From Phenylobacterium sp. (GTDB taxonomy: Bacteria; Pseudomonadota; Alphaproteobacteria; Caulobacterales; Caulobacteraceae), in the NCBI RefSeq assembly GCF_019636135.1, contig NZ_JAHBYD010000010.1, positions 62,001 through 126,000 on the forward strand: a DNA stretch of 64,000 nt, written 5' to 3'. Under the pieces are notes generated by a model. It ran no database searches, had not been told where the DNA came from, and saw only the letters and a program-made list of their open reading frames with translations. Positions 1-7,667 of the stretch are shown piece by piece; within the stretch, counting starts at the first letter, position 1, and each line of letters opens with the position of its first letter. The position numbers were made by a program, and so were the translations under genes.

Positions 1-351
1 GTCACCGAGGTCAACACGCCGACCCGTGGCGACGAGCCGGCCTGGCGCGTGCAACTGAAGGTCCCGGGCGCCGAGCGGCCCCGGACCGTGCAGGTGGTCG
101 ATGCGACGGGCGCGGCGAAGGCCGTTCGCGAGCGCGGTCCTGGCGGCGGGGACGGCCAGGGCGCGGAACCGCCGAAGGACGGGATCTCGCCGCTGATGCG
201 CCAGATCCACGACGGGAACGGGATGGGCCCCGCCTGGCAGGCGATCATCTTCGTCGCCGGGATCGCGCCGGCGGTGCTCGGGATCACCGGGGTCGTCATG
301 TGGCTCAGGCGGCGCGCGCGGCGGCGCGCCGTCCGGCACGGGCAGGCCTAG
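1..351 (+). CDS. PepSY-associated membrane protein, C-terminal fragment
   Basis: The reading frame is open from the first base, so this is the 3' end of a gene that begins outside the window. The last 116 residues show a short beta-rich PepSY-like stretch, a Gly/Pro-rich linker and one strong membrane helix (AIIFVAGIAPAVLGITGVV). The end is an Arg-rich cytoplasmic tail. That matches the C-terminus of PepSY-TM proteins, inner-membrane proteins often found with TonB receptors and thought to act in periplasmic iron reduction. The neighbours (ApbE, DUF2271, DUF4198, TonB receptor) support that role. The stop overlaps the convergent DUF4198 gene by 4 nt. Family assignment is fairly safe; the biochemical function is inferred. 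Confidence 0.7.
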   Translation, partial: VTEVNTPTRGDEPAWRVQLKVPGAERPRTVQVVDATGAAKAVRERGPGGGDGQGAEPPKDGISPLMRQIHDGNGMGPAWQAIIFVAGIAPAVLGITGVVMWLRRRARRRAVRHGQA

Positions 352-1271
352 CGCGTGACCTCGAAGGTCAGCGTGTAGCTGCTCGACTTCGCGACGGGCG
401 CGGGCGCCGCGCCCTCCTCGCGCACAGGGTAGCTCGCCTGCAGCACGTAGACGCCGGGGGTCGGCAGCTTGAGGCTGGCCGCGCCGGCCGCGTCGGTGCG
501 GACTGTCTGCGCGAAACGCTGGTCGACGTAGACGTCGCCGGCCCGCGAGAGCGTGAAGGCGAAGGTGGGGAGCGGCTTGCCGTCGTTCAGGACGCGGATC
601 TTGAACGCCTCGCCGGCGAAGGCCTCGTTGGGATGGCTGATCGCCTCGACTTCGAGGCCCTGGCCCGTGGGCTTCAGCGCACCGTTCGTCGGCGCGCCCT
701 TGGTGACGTAGGTCTCGGAGCGGTTGTAGCCGACCGCGGTCATCGTCTCGGCGCCTGCCGGGATCGCGCTCTCTTCCACGAAGCGGCTCTGGCCGCCGCC
801 GGCGCCAGGGGGCGGGCCGCCACCCGCCGCGCCGGCCGGAGGACCGCCCGCGGGGGGAGCGCCGGCGGGAGGAGCGCCGCCGCCGCGACCCGGACCGCCC
901 GCAGGCCGGACCATCTTCCAGGCGCCGTCGATCTTGACCCACTTGGCGCTGCGCCCGGCGCGCTCGCCGGTGGAGATGCGGTACGTGCCGTCGGCGGGAA
1001 GGTCGACCTCCACGACCGCGAACTCCTTGAGCATCACCACATTCGCGGCCTTGACCGGCTGGCCGTCGTTGCCGGTCACCCAGAACGGCGCTTCGCCGCG
1101 GATCGGCATGTCGGGGACGAAGAAGGCGCCTTCCGTCAGCGCCGCCTCGACCGAGACGAACGGATGCTTGGGTGCAAAGGTCGTCGGCTTGAGGTAGGGT
1201 GTGTGCGCGAAGGCCCCCTGGGCCAGGGCGAGACCGCCTACGAACAACGCAACTCCAGCGATCCGGCGCAT
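348..1271 (-). CDS. DUF4198 domain periplasmic protein
   Basis: A 307-residue exported protein. The N-terminus is a clear signal peptide ending GAFA, so the mature protein would start with His (HTPY), as in related metal-handling DUF4198/NikM-like proteins. Two beta-sandwich parts are separated by a low-complexity Gly/Pro/Ala insert at about residues 130-165. The frame stays open far upstream over the divergent ApbE gene, but the ATG before the signal peptide is the natural start. It is divergent from the ApbE fusion gene, with a candidate Fur palindrome between them. A role in periplasmic metal binding or iron uptake is inferred from family and context. The long Pro/Gly insert is unusual and may be a flexible linker. 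Confidence 0.8.
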   Translation of the reverse strand: MRRIAGVALFVGGLALAQGAFAHTPYLKPTTFAPKHPFVSVEAALTEGAFFVPDMPIRGEAPFWVTGNDGQPVKAANVVMLKEFAVVEVDLPADGTYRISTGERAGRSAKWVKIDGAWKMVRPAGGPGRGGGAPPAGAPPAGGPPAGAAGGGPPPGAGGGQSRFVEESAIPAGAETMTAVGYNRSETYVTKGAPTNGALKPTGQGLEVEAISHPNEAFAGEAFKIRVLNDGKPLPTFAFTLSRAGDVYVDQRFAQTVRTDAAGAASLKLPTPGVYVLQASYPVREEGAAPAPVAKSSSYTLTFEVTR

Positions 1272-1304
1272 TTCCAGTCTCCACAAGCTCTGCCGCCTTG
1301 CTAA

Positions 1305-1319
1305 TGCGAACCATTCGCA
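1305..1319. promoter_or_regulatory. candidate Fur-type operator between divergent genes
   Basis: The palindrome TGCGAACCATTCGCA has 6-bp arms (TGCGAA/TTCGCA) and lies in the 90-bp space between the divergent DUF4198 and ApbE genes. It resembles alphaproteobacterial iron-regulator boxes, and it shares the TGCGAA half with the stronger Fur-like site upstream of the TonB receptor. It could control both genes. Assignment rests on sequence likeness and context only. Confidence 0.45.
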
Positions 1320-1361
1320 CATACAAGGGCGCCAACGTCCGAGAATGCGTCTGGAGTCCGT

Positions 1362-2774
1362 ATGTCCCTGCTCTTCGCGTCCGCCGCCGTCGCCGCCGCC
1401 CTCTCGCCGACCGAGGCGCCGACGACGTGGTCCTACCACCTGGACCACGTGCTGGGGACATCCTTCGACATGGCGGTCGAAGCGCCGCGCAAGGCCGATG
1501 CGGACTTCGCCTTCGCCGCCGCCGTCTCGGAGATCGGCCGGCTGGACCGTGTCCTCTCGGGCTGGCGCGACGACAGCGAACTGGCGGCGCTGAACCGCGC
1601 GGCGTCGATGACGGTCTCGAACGACCTCTTCTCGGTGCTCGCCGCCTGCGAGCGCTGGCGCGCGAAGACGGATGGCTGGTTCTCGGGGCGCCTGGGCGGT
1701 GCGGAGGCGGCCCTGGACGCCGGTGACGCCGACGCGGCCTGCGCGGCGGCCGCCGTCGCCGGGCGGGCGGATGTCCGACTGGACCGCGCGAGCCTGCGGG
1801 TCGAGCGGCCGGCCGGCGTGACCTTCGCCATCGACGCCGCGGCGAAGGGCTTCGTCATCGACCGCGCGCTGGCCGCCGCGCGCCGGTCGGCGCCCTGCGC
1901 CACCGCCATCCTCGTGGACGTGGGCGGCGACATCGCCTGCTGGGGCGATCGCGACTGGCGCGTCGGCGTCGCCGATCCCGCCCAGGCGGCCGACAACGCG
2001 CCGCCGCTGGCCCGCATCGCCGTCCGCAACGCCGCCCTGGCGGTCAGCGGCCCCGGCCCCCGCGACCGCAGTCTCGACGGCCTGGCGCAGTCGCGCCTGC
2101 TCGACCCCCACACCGGCGCGCCCGCCCCGCGCCGCCAGGCCGCCGTGCTGGCGCCCGACGCGATGACCGCCGACGCGCTCGCCACGGCGCTCGCCGTGAT
2201 GCCCGCCGACGAGGGCAAGGTGCTGGTCGCCGCGCTGGACGGCGTCGAGGCGATGGTCGTGGACGCCGCGGGCGGCCAGTGGGCGAGCGAGGGCTTCGTG
2301 GCGGCGTGCCAGGCCGGCGCGGCGATCCCCGCCGGCTTCCAGGCGGAGGTGACCTACACGATCCCGAAGCTGGACGCGCCGAACTACAAGAAGCCCTACG
2401 TGATCGTCTGGGTGACCGACACCGAGAAGAACCCGATCAAGACGCTGCTCATCCAGGGCACGCGGCAGGACTGGCAGGAAGACAACTACGTCTGGTGGCG
2501 GCGCTACGGGCGCAAGCAGGCGGGCGCGGTCGAGGCCATGGGCAAGCCCACCCGCCCGCCGGGCCGCTACACCGTGGCCTGGGACGGGACCGACGAGAGC
2601 GGCAAGCGCGCCGCGCAGGGCCGCTACCTGATCCACATCGAGGCCGCCCGCGAGCACGGCGGCCACGCCTACCAGACCATCGAGGTGAACCTGGGCGCCG
2701 CGCCGGTGACGGGCTCCGCTGCGGCGAAAGACGAGCTGGGCGCGGCGCAGGTGCGCTACGGGAAGGGCAAGTGA
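1362..2774 (+). CDS. FAD:protein FMN transferase (ApbE) fused to DUF2271
   Basis: A 470-residue exported protein with two domains. Residues 1 to about 320 are an ApbE flavin transferase, which moves FMN from FAD onto Thr/Ser of extracytoplasmic proteins. Visible ApbE signatures are AIDAAAKGFVID, DVGGDI, LLDPHTG and the Mg-site stretch DAMTADALATAL. From about residue 324 there is a DUF2271 domain (TYTIPK, YVIVWVTD, RPPGRYTVAWDGTDESG). The two are normally separate neighbouring genes in iron-linked flavinylation clusters. The start follows a short leader and a hydrophobic N-terminus. The downstream PepSY gene overlaps by GTGA, so the two are translationally coupled. No flavinylation target motif is evident in the visible neighbours. 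Confidence 0.9.
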   Translation: MSLLFASAAVAAALSPTEAPTTWSYHLDHVLGTSFDMAVEAPRKADADFAFAAAVSEIGRLDRVLSGWRDDSELAALNRAASMTVSNDLFSVLAACERWRAKTDGWFSGRLGGAEAALDAGDADAACAAAAVAGRADVRLDRASLRVERPAGVTFAIDAAAKGFVIDRALAAARRSAPCATAILVDVGGDIACWGDRDWRVGVADPAQAADNAPPLARIAVRNAALAVSGPGPRDRSLDGLAQSRLLDPHTGAPAPRRQAAVLAPDAMTADALATALAVMPADEGKVLVAALDGVEAMVVDAAGGQWASEGFVAACQAGAAIPAGFQAEVTYTIPKLDAPNYKKPYVIVWVTDTEKNPIKTLLIQGTRQDWQEDNYVWWRRYGRKQAGAVEAMGKPTRPPGRYTVAWDGTDESGKRAAQGRYLIHIEAAREHGGHAYQTIEVNLGAAPVTGSAAAKDELGAAQVRYGKGK

Positions 2775-3418
2775 AGGCCGACGCGAAGCCGAAGGCGGCG
2801 CGGAAGACGGCGAAGGGCGGGAGCTGGAAGGGCGAACTCTACCGCCAGTCCCGCGCCTGGCACGGCTACCTGTCGGCCTTCGCCTTCCTGGCGCTGATCT
2901 TCTTCTCGGTCACCGGGCTCCTGCTGAACCACCCGGAGTGGACCGCGGACCTGAAGGATCAGCCCGAGCACGAGGCCAGGCTGCAGTTCACGCCGGCCGA
3001 GATCGCCGCGGTGAACGCGGCGAAGGAGCCGCCCCGCGCGCTGGCGGCGGCGGTGGCGAAGAAGACGCCGGTGCTGGGTGAGTTCCAGAGCGGCGAGATC
3101 ATCGACGGCGAGGCGCAGTTGCGCCTCGAGGGCGTGAAGGGGGCGACCGACATCCTGGGCGACCTCACGTCCGGCGAGGTCGAGGTGACCACCAAGGCCT
3201 CGAACCTGCTGACCACGCTGAACGACCTGCACCGCGGCAAGAACGCGGGCGCGGCCTGGAAGGCCGTGATCGATATCTCCGCGATCGTCGTGATCGCGCT
3301 TTCGGTGATCGGCTACGTGCTGTTCTTCAGCCTGCGCTTCCGCCTGCGCACCAGCCTCATCCTGACGGCCGTGAGCCTCGCGGGCCTGGTCGCCGTCGTG
3401 GTCCTCTTCACCCCCTGA
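2771..3418 (+). CDS. PepSY-associated TM helix protein
   Basis: A 215-residue membrane protein that starts at GTG overlapping the ApbE stop. A Lys-rich N-terminus precedes a first membrane helix (YLSAFAFLALIFFSVTGLLL). Then comes a periplasmic PepSY-type domain of about 110 residues, and two C-terminal helices (AVIDISAIVVIALSVIGYV and LILTAVSLAGLVAVVVLF). The motif SRAWHGYLS...TGLLLNHPEW is typical of PepSY-TM proteins, with His residues in the helices that could bind haem. It is probably a partner of the ApbE-DUF2271 protein in periplasmic electron transfer to iron. Function is inferred from family and operon. Confidence 0.85.
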   Translation: MKADAKPKAARKTAKGGSWKGELYRQSRAWHGYLSAFAFLALIFFSVTGLLLNHPEWTADLKDQPEHEARLQFTPAEIAAVNAAKEPPRALAAAVAKKTPVLGEFQSGEIIDGEAQLRLEGVKGATDILGDLTSGEVEVTTKASNLLTTLNDLHRGKNAGAAWKAVIDISAIVVIALSVIGYVLFFSLRFRLRTSLILTAVSLAGLVAVVVLFTP

Positions 3419-3420
3419 GA

Positions 3421-3460
3421 GGCCGTCCGTGGCCGGCGAACGGCCAAGGCGCCGCTTTTT
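3421..3460 (+). terminator. weak terminator-like hairpin after PepSY gene
   Basis: GGCCGT and ACGGCC pair around a GC-rich loop directly after the stop codon. A CGCTTTTTCG stretch follows about 10 nt downstream. The gap between stem and T-run is larger than in a standard intrinsic terminator, so this is tentative. Confidence 0.3.
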
Positions 3461-3468
3461 CGTTTATT

Positions 3469-3487
3469 GCGAATGATTCTCATTGCC
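3469..3487 (+). promoter_or_regulatory. Fur box upstream of TonB receptor
   Basis: The 13-nt core AATGATTCTCATT is identical to the core of the classical 19-bp Fur consensus. It lies 70-88 nt upstream of the receptor start, where a promoter is expected. Fur repression under iron sufficiency fits a siderophore receptor. The core contains GATTC, which is also a CcrM-type GANTC methylation site. Confidence 0.8.
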
Positions 3488-3503
3488 GCGAGATTGCGCC
3501 TAA

Positions 3504-3528
3504 ACTAAGAACGCCTCGCATTCTTAGT
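3504..3528 (+). promoter_or_regulatory. inverted repeat in receptor leader
   Basis: ACTAAGAA and TTCTTAGT form a perfect 8-bp inverted repeat around a 9-nt loop, between the Fur box and the receptor start codon. It is AT-rich compared with its surroundings. It could be a second protein-binding site or a leader hairpin. No T-run follows, so it is not a terminator. Confidence 0.4.
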
Positions 3529-3556
3529 CGCAATAGTCCGAGGGACACCGGGGGAT

Positions 3557-5947
3557 ATGGTGAAGAGTTCAAAGGGCGTCGTCGCCCGCAAGACCCGCGC
3601 GCTGACGTTCGCGGCCGCCGGCCTGGCCGGCCTCTCCCTGGGCGGAGCCGCCTGCGCCGCGGACGGCGGCGACGCCGCCGCCGACGCGGCGATGGCCACC
3701 GCCGACCAGGACCAGGCCGGGACCGTGACCAGCGTCGAGGTCCAGGGGCAGATCCTCAAGCAGAACAACCCCAAGGTCACCGCGGACCCGCTGAACAACC
3801 CGCAGACCGTGACGGTCATCTCGCGCGGCACGATCGCGGCGCAGAACCTGCTCTCGCTGCGCGACATCCTCTCGACCGTGCCCGGCATCACGTTCGGCGC
3901 CGGCGAAGGCGGCGGCGGCTTCGGCGACTCGATCAACCTGCGCGGCTACTCGGCCAACAACGACATCACCGTCGACAACGTGCGCGACAGCGCCCAGTAC
4001 AGCCGCTCGGACCCGTTCAACCTCGAGCAGATCGAGGTCACCAACGGCGCCAACTCGGTCCAGCAGGGCTCGGGTTCGGTCGGCGGGACGATCAACATCG
4101 TCTCCAAGCGGCCGACGCGTCGCAATTCCACGACCGTTTCCGCCGGCGTCGGGACCGACAACTACTACCGCGGCACGATCGACGCGAACCATGCGATCAA
4201 CGACAGCATCGCGGTTCGCCTGAACGTCATGGCCCACCGCAACGACGCGCCGGGCCGAGACGTCGAGAAGTTCAAGCGCTTCGGCATCGCGCCGGCCATC
4301 ACCATCGGCCTGAACGGCCCGACCCAGTTCACCGCCCTTTACCTGCACCAGGAAGACCGCAACACGCCGCAGTACGGCGTCCCGTACTACAACGGCGGCG
4401 CGGTCCCCGGCGTCGATCCGAGCGACTACTTCGGCTACTCGAACATCGACAAGCAGCGCCAGCAGGTCGACGTGTTCACGGGCATCATCGACCACGACTT
4501 CGGCAACGGCCTCAAGGTCCGCAACCTCAGCCGCTACCAGCGCGTGACGCAGTTGACCGTCGTGGACCCGCCGCAGGGCGTCTACTGCCTGGCCAACGGC
4601 CAGAAGGCGGTCGGCTTCAGCCAGACGACGACGGCGACGAACATCACCGGCTACACGGCGTGTCTCGCTACCGATCCGGCGCCGGGCTTCTACGCCCCGT
4701 CGGGTCCGCGCGGGAACCTGCGCAACTCGAAGAACACGCTGCTCTACAACCAGACCGACTTCACCTGGGACGGCGAGTTCGCGGGCATGCAGCACACGCT
4801 GGTCGCCGGCTTCTCGTTCACCGAGGAGGATTTCCGCCTCGACACCGGCAACCTGTTCCGCAACCCCAACGGCTCGACCGTGGCGCTGGCGCCGATCAAC
4901 ATCGCCAACCCCAACAACATCTATACCGGCCCGATCAACTACATCCGGGGCAGCATCCAGAACGGCAACCGCAAGAACCAGGCCGTCTACCTGTTCGACA
5001 ACATCCAGTTGAACGAGCAGTTCTCGATCAACGGCGGCCTCCGCTGGGAGCACAACGAGGGCGTCAACTCGACCGACGCCTACTCGACCGTCGTGGGCCC
5101 GACGCTGGGCGTGGTCACTCCCGGTATCGAAAACCGCTCGGACGACAACCTGCTGACCTACCGCATCGGCCTGGTCTACAAGCCGATCCCCAACGCCAGC
5201 CTCTACATTGCGTACGGCAACTCCGAGACGCCGTCCCAGGCGACCGTGAACGGCTCCGGGGCCTGCAACGCGGCCACGAACTGCACGGTTGATCCCGAGA
5301 AGGCCGAGAACTTCGAAGTGGGCGCGAAGTGGGACATCGACGGGCGGCTCTCGCTCACCGGCGCCCTGTTCCGCAACAAGCGGTCGAACTATCGCGTGGC
5401 GTCCAACGATCCGACCATCCCGGTCCAGCAGCTCGACGGCACGGCGCGGGTCGACGGCGTGGCGCTCGGCGTCACCGGCAAGGTGACCGAGCAATGGTCG
5501 GTGTTCGCCAACTACACCTACCTGAATTCGAAGGTGATCCAGGGCGTCGACGACTTCGCCGCCAACCTGGGCCGCGACTTCACGAAGGGCGACGACCTGC
5601 TGCAGGTGCCGAACCACGCCTTCAGCCTGTTCACCACCTACGACGTGCCGGAGTGGAAGCTGCAGTTCGGCTACGGCGTCACCTACCAGGGCGAGGCCTA
5701 CCTCACCCAGCACGGCCAGATCACCAACTCGAACCCGCCGGCGCGCACGACCATCCCCCTGGTGAAGTCGGACGACTACTTCGTCCACCGCATCACGGTG
5801 GCCTGGTACCCGACGGACACCCTCGAGGTGCGGCTGAACGTGAACAACGTGCTCGACAAGGAGTACTACATCCGCATCCGCAACAACGGCTGGGCCACGC
5901 CGGGCGACACCCGCAACGCCACGCTCACCGCGAACTACCGGTTCTGA
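3557..5947 (+). CDS. TonB-dependent catecholate siderophore receptor (Fiu-like)
   Basis: A 796-residue outer-membrane receptor that imports ferric siderophores using TonB energy. A signal peptide ends near AACAA. The plug domain follows (QTVTVISR, LRDILSTVPGI, INLRGYSANNDITVDNVRD, SVGGTINIVSKRP), then a 22-strand barrel with the TonB C-terminal signature ending in Phe (LTANYRF). The plug most resembles the catecholate receptor Fiu, and the adjacent piuC gene is the usual partner of Fiu/PiuA receptors. A Fur box and leader hairpin lie upstream and a strong terminator follows. The exact siderophore cannot be read from the sequence. Confidence 0.92.
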   Translation: MVKSSKGVVARKTRALTFAAAGLAGLSLGGAACAADGGDAAADAAMATADQDQAGTVTSVEVQGQILKQNNPKVTADPLNNPQTVTVISRGTIAAQNLLSLRDILSTVPGITFGAGEGGGGFGDSINLRGYSANNDITVDNVRDSAQYSRSDPFNLEQIEVTNGANSVQQGSGSVGGTINIVSKRPTRRNSTTVSAGVGTDNYYRGTIDANHAINDSIAVRLNVMAHRNDAPGRDVEKFKRFGIAPAITIGLNGPTQFTALYLHQEDRNTPQYGVPYYNGGAVPGVDPSDYFGYSNIDKQRQQVDVFTGIIDHDFGNGLKVRNLSRYQRVTQLTVVDPPQGVYCLANGQKAVGFSQTTTATNITGYTACLATDPAPGFYAPSGPRGNLRNSKNTLLYNQTDFTWDGEFAGMQHTLVAGFSFTEEDFRLDTGNLFRNPNGSTVALAPINIANPNNIYTGPINYIRGSIQNGNRKNQAVYLFDNIQLNEQFSINGGLRWEHNEGVNSTDAYSTVVGPTLGVVTPGIENRSDDNLLTYRIGLVYKPIPNASLYIAYGNSETPSQATVNGSGACNAATNCTVDPEKAENFEVGAKWDIDGRLSLTGALFRNKRSNYRVASNDPTIPVQQLDGTARVDGVALGVTGKVTEQWSVFANYTYLNSKVIQGVDDFAANLGRDFTKGDDLLQVPNHAFSLFTTYDVPEWKLQFGYGVTYQGEAYLTQHGQITNSNPPARTTIPLVKSDDYFVHRITVAWYPTDTLEVRLNVNNVLDKEYYIRIRNNGWATPGDTRNATLTANYRF

Positions 5948-5977
5948 ATCCCTGAATGCACTTCAGGACCGGTCGCC

Positions 5978-6010
5978 GCCCCCCGCCTGCTCGCAGGCGG
6001 GGGGCTTTTC
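5978..6010 (+). terminator. intrinsic terminator after TonB receptor
   Basis: A perfect 13-bp GC stem (GCCCCCCGCCTGC with its complement) and a very tight loop are followed at once by CTTTTC. It separates the receptor from the piuC gene, so piuC probably has its own promoter or depends on read-through. Confidence 0.85.
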
Positions 6011-6026
6011 GGTCTAGGTTCCGCTC

Positions 6027-6710
6027 ATGATGCTGCATGTCCCCGGTGTGCTGAGCGCGGCTGAGGTCGCGAGCCTCCGCGCCCTGATCGAGGCCGCCCC
6101 CTGGGAGGACGGCAACGCCACGTCCGGCAAGCAGTCGCGCCTGGCCAAGCGGAACCGCCAGCTCCCCGAGGGCTCGGACGCCGCCCGCGACGCCGGCGCC
6201 CGGGTGCGCGAGGCCGTGACGAAGAGCGCGCTCTTCATGGCCGCGGCGCTGCCGCACACGGTCTATCCGCCGCTGTTCAACCGCTACGGGGGCGGCGAGA
6301 CCTTCGGCGACCACGTGGACAACGCGCTGCGCTTCCAGCGCCACCAGAACGTCCGCATCCGCACCGACCTGTCGGCGACGCTGTTCCTCTCCGGGCCCGA
6401 CGCCTACGACGGCGGCGAGCTCGTGGTGGAGGACACCTACGGCGCGCACGAGGTGAAGCTGCCGGCCGGCGACCTGATCCTCTATCCCGCGGCCAGCCTG
6501 CACCGGGTCATGCCGGTGACCCGCGGCGAGCGCGTGGCCAGCTTCTTCTGGATCCAGAGCCTGATACGCGACGACGCGCAGCGCACGCTGCTGTTCGACA
6601 TGGACGTGGCGATCCAGAACCTCGCGCAGGAGGTCGGCCTGGGCGCGCCCGCCATCGTGTCGCTGACCGGGACCTACCAGAACCTTCTGCGGATGTGGGC
6701 CGAGCTGTAG
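6027..6710 (+). CDS. piuC: PKHD-type Fe(II)/2-oxoglutarate hydroxylase (PiuC family)
   Basis: A 227-residue cytoplasmic dioxygenase of the PiuC/YbiX family. The iron ligands are visible as H96-V-D98 (GDHVD) and H159 (SLHRV). R169 is the expected 2-oxoglutarate-binding Arg. Length matches the family (about 225). PiuC genes are commonly placed beside TonB receptors for catecholate siderophores and are thought to help process the imported siderophore. ATGATG gives two possible starts; the first is used. It lies 79 nt behind the receptor, across a terminator. Confidence 0.9.
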   Translation: MMLHVPGVLSAAEVASLRALIEAAPWEDGNATSGKQSRLAKRNRQLPEGSDAARDAGARVREAVTKSALFMAAALPHTVYPPLFNRYGGGETFGDHVDNALRFQRHQNVRIRTDLSATLFLSGPDAYDGGELVVEDTYGAHEVKLPAGDLILYPAASLHRVMPVTRGERVASFFWIQSLIRDDAQRTLLFDMDVAIQNLAQEVGLGAPAIVSLTGTYQNLLRMWAEL

Positions 6711-6800
6711 GCCGCCCGGTTCTGATCCCATAGCCGCAACGCATCTTCCCGCGCCGGCCTTTCGGGGCGAGTGTCTGCGCGACCAGACCGGGAGGACGAG

Positions 6801-7631
6801 ATGACGGACGGCGCGCAGGCCCCAACGTTCGAGACCCTGACCTACGAGATCCGCGGCGCCGTCGCGATCATCACCCTCAACATCCCGGACCGGCTGAACG
6901 CCATCGGGCGCAAGGTGATGGCCGAGATGCCGGAGGCGCTGGAGGCGGCGCGGGCGGACGATGCGGTGCGGGTCGTGGTGCTGACGGGCGCCGGCCGCGG
7001 CTTCTGCGCGGGGGCCGACCTCACGGGCGCGGCGATCATGCAGGCCGGCGGCCCCCCGCCGCCCGCCGACCAGAACGAGCGCATCGACGAGATGGGCTGG
7101 GTCGGCCGCTGGGCCACCATGTGGGAGACGTTCGACAAGCCGGTGATCGGCGCGATCAATGGCGTGGCGGCCGGCGCGGGGCTCTCCACCGCCATGGCCT
7201 GCGACGTGCGGATCGGGTCCGAGAACGCGCGCTTCAAGAGCGTCTTCATCGAGCGGAACCTGTCGCCCGACAGCGGCCTGTCGTACTTCCTGCCGCGGGT
7301 GATCGGCTATGCGGCGGCGGCCGACATGATCTTCACCAGCCGCGCCGTCGGCGCCGAGGAGGCGCTGCGCCTCGGCCTCCTCAACCGCATCGTGCCGGCG
7401 GCCGAGCTGGTGGACGCCGCCGTGGCCTATGGCGAGGAGATGGCCCAGTGGCCGCCGCTGGCGCTGCGCATGTCCAAGCGCGTGCTGCAGGAGAACCAGG
7501 GCGCCGACCTGCAGTCCGCGCTCCGCTACGAGACCCTCGGCCTCAGCCTGGCCCGCAAGGCGGTCAACGATTCCGCGGAATCCCGCGCCTCATTCCTCGA
7601 GAAGCGCAAAGGCGTCTACACGGGGACCTGA
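6801..7631 (+). CDS. crotonase-family protein, PaaG-like enoyl-CoA isomerase
   Basis: A 276-residue crotonase. The oxyanion-hole and CoA-binding segments are present (RGFCAGADL, INGVAAGAG). However, the two glutamates of classical enoyl-CoA hydratases are missing: the GGGCE position reads GAGLS. The second region reads NLSPDSGLSYFLPRV with D157, the pattern of PaaG-type isomerases that use Asp. A delta3-delta2 enoyl-CoA or related isomerase is therefore more likely than a hydratase. The ATG is preceded by GGAGGACGAG; a longer frame start at 6771 has no such site. It lies 36 nt before gcdH and is probably co-transcribed with it. Confidence 0.85.
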   Translation: MTDGAQAPTFETLTYEIRGAVAIITLNIPDRLNAIGRKVMAEMPEALEAARADDAVRVVVLTGAGRGFCAGADLTGAAIMQAGGPPPPADQNERIDEMGWVGRWATMWETFDKPVIGAINGVAAGAGLSTAMACDVRIGSENARFKSVFIERNLSPDSGLSYFLPRVIGYAAAADMIFTSRAVGAEEALRLGLLNRIVPAAELVDAAVAYGEEMAQWPPLALRMSKRVLQENQGADLQSALRYETLGLSLARKAVNDSAESRASFLEKRKGVYTGT

Positions 7632-7667
7632 AAACCCGGTATCGCGGCGCGCAGAAGGAGACCGTTC

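Noticed and set aside
1272..2666. Long open frame upstream of the DUF4198 gene on the minus strand
   Set aside because: It is antisense to the ApbE-DUF2271 gene and consists of the Arg/Gly/Ala-rich composition typical of shadow frames in G+C-rich DNA; the signal peptide marks the true start.
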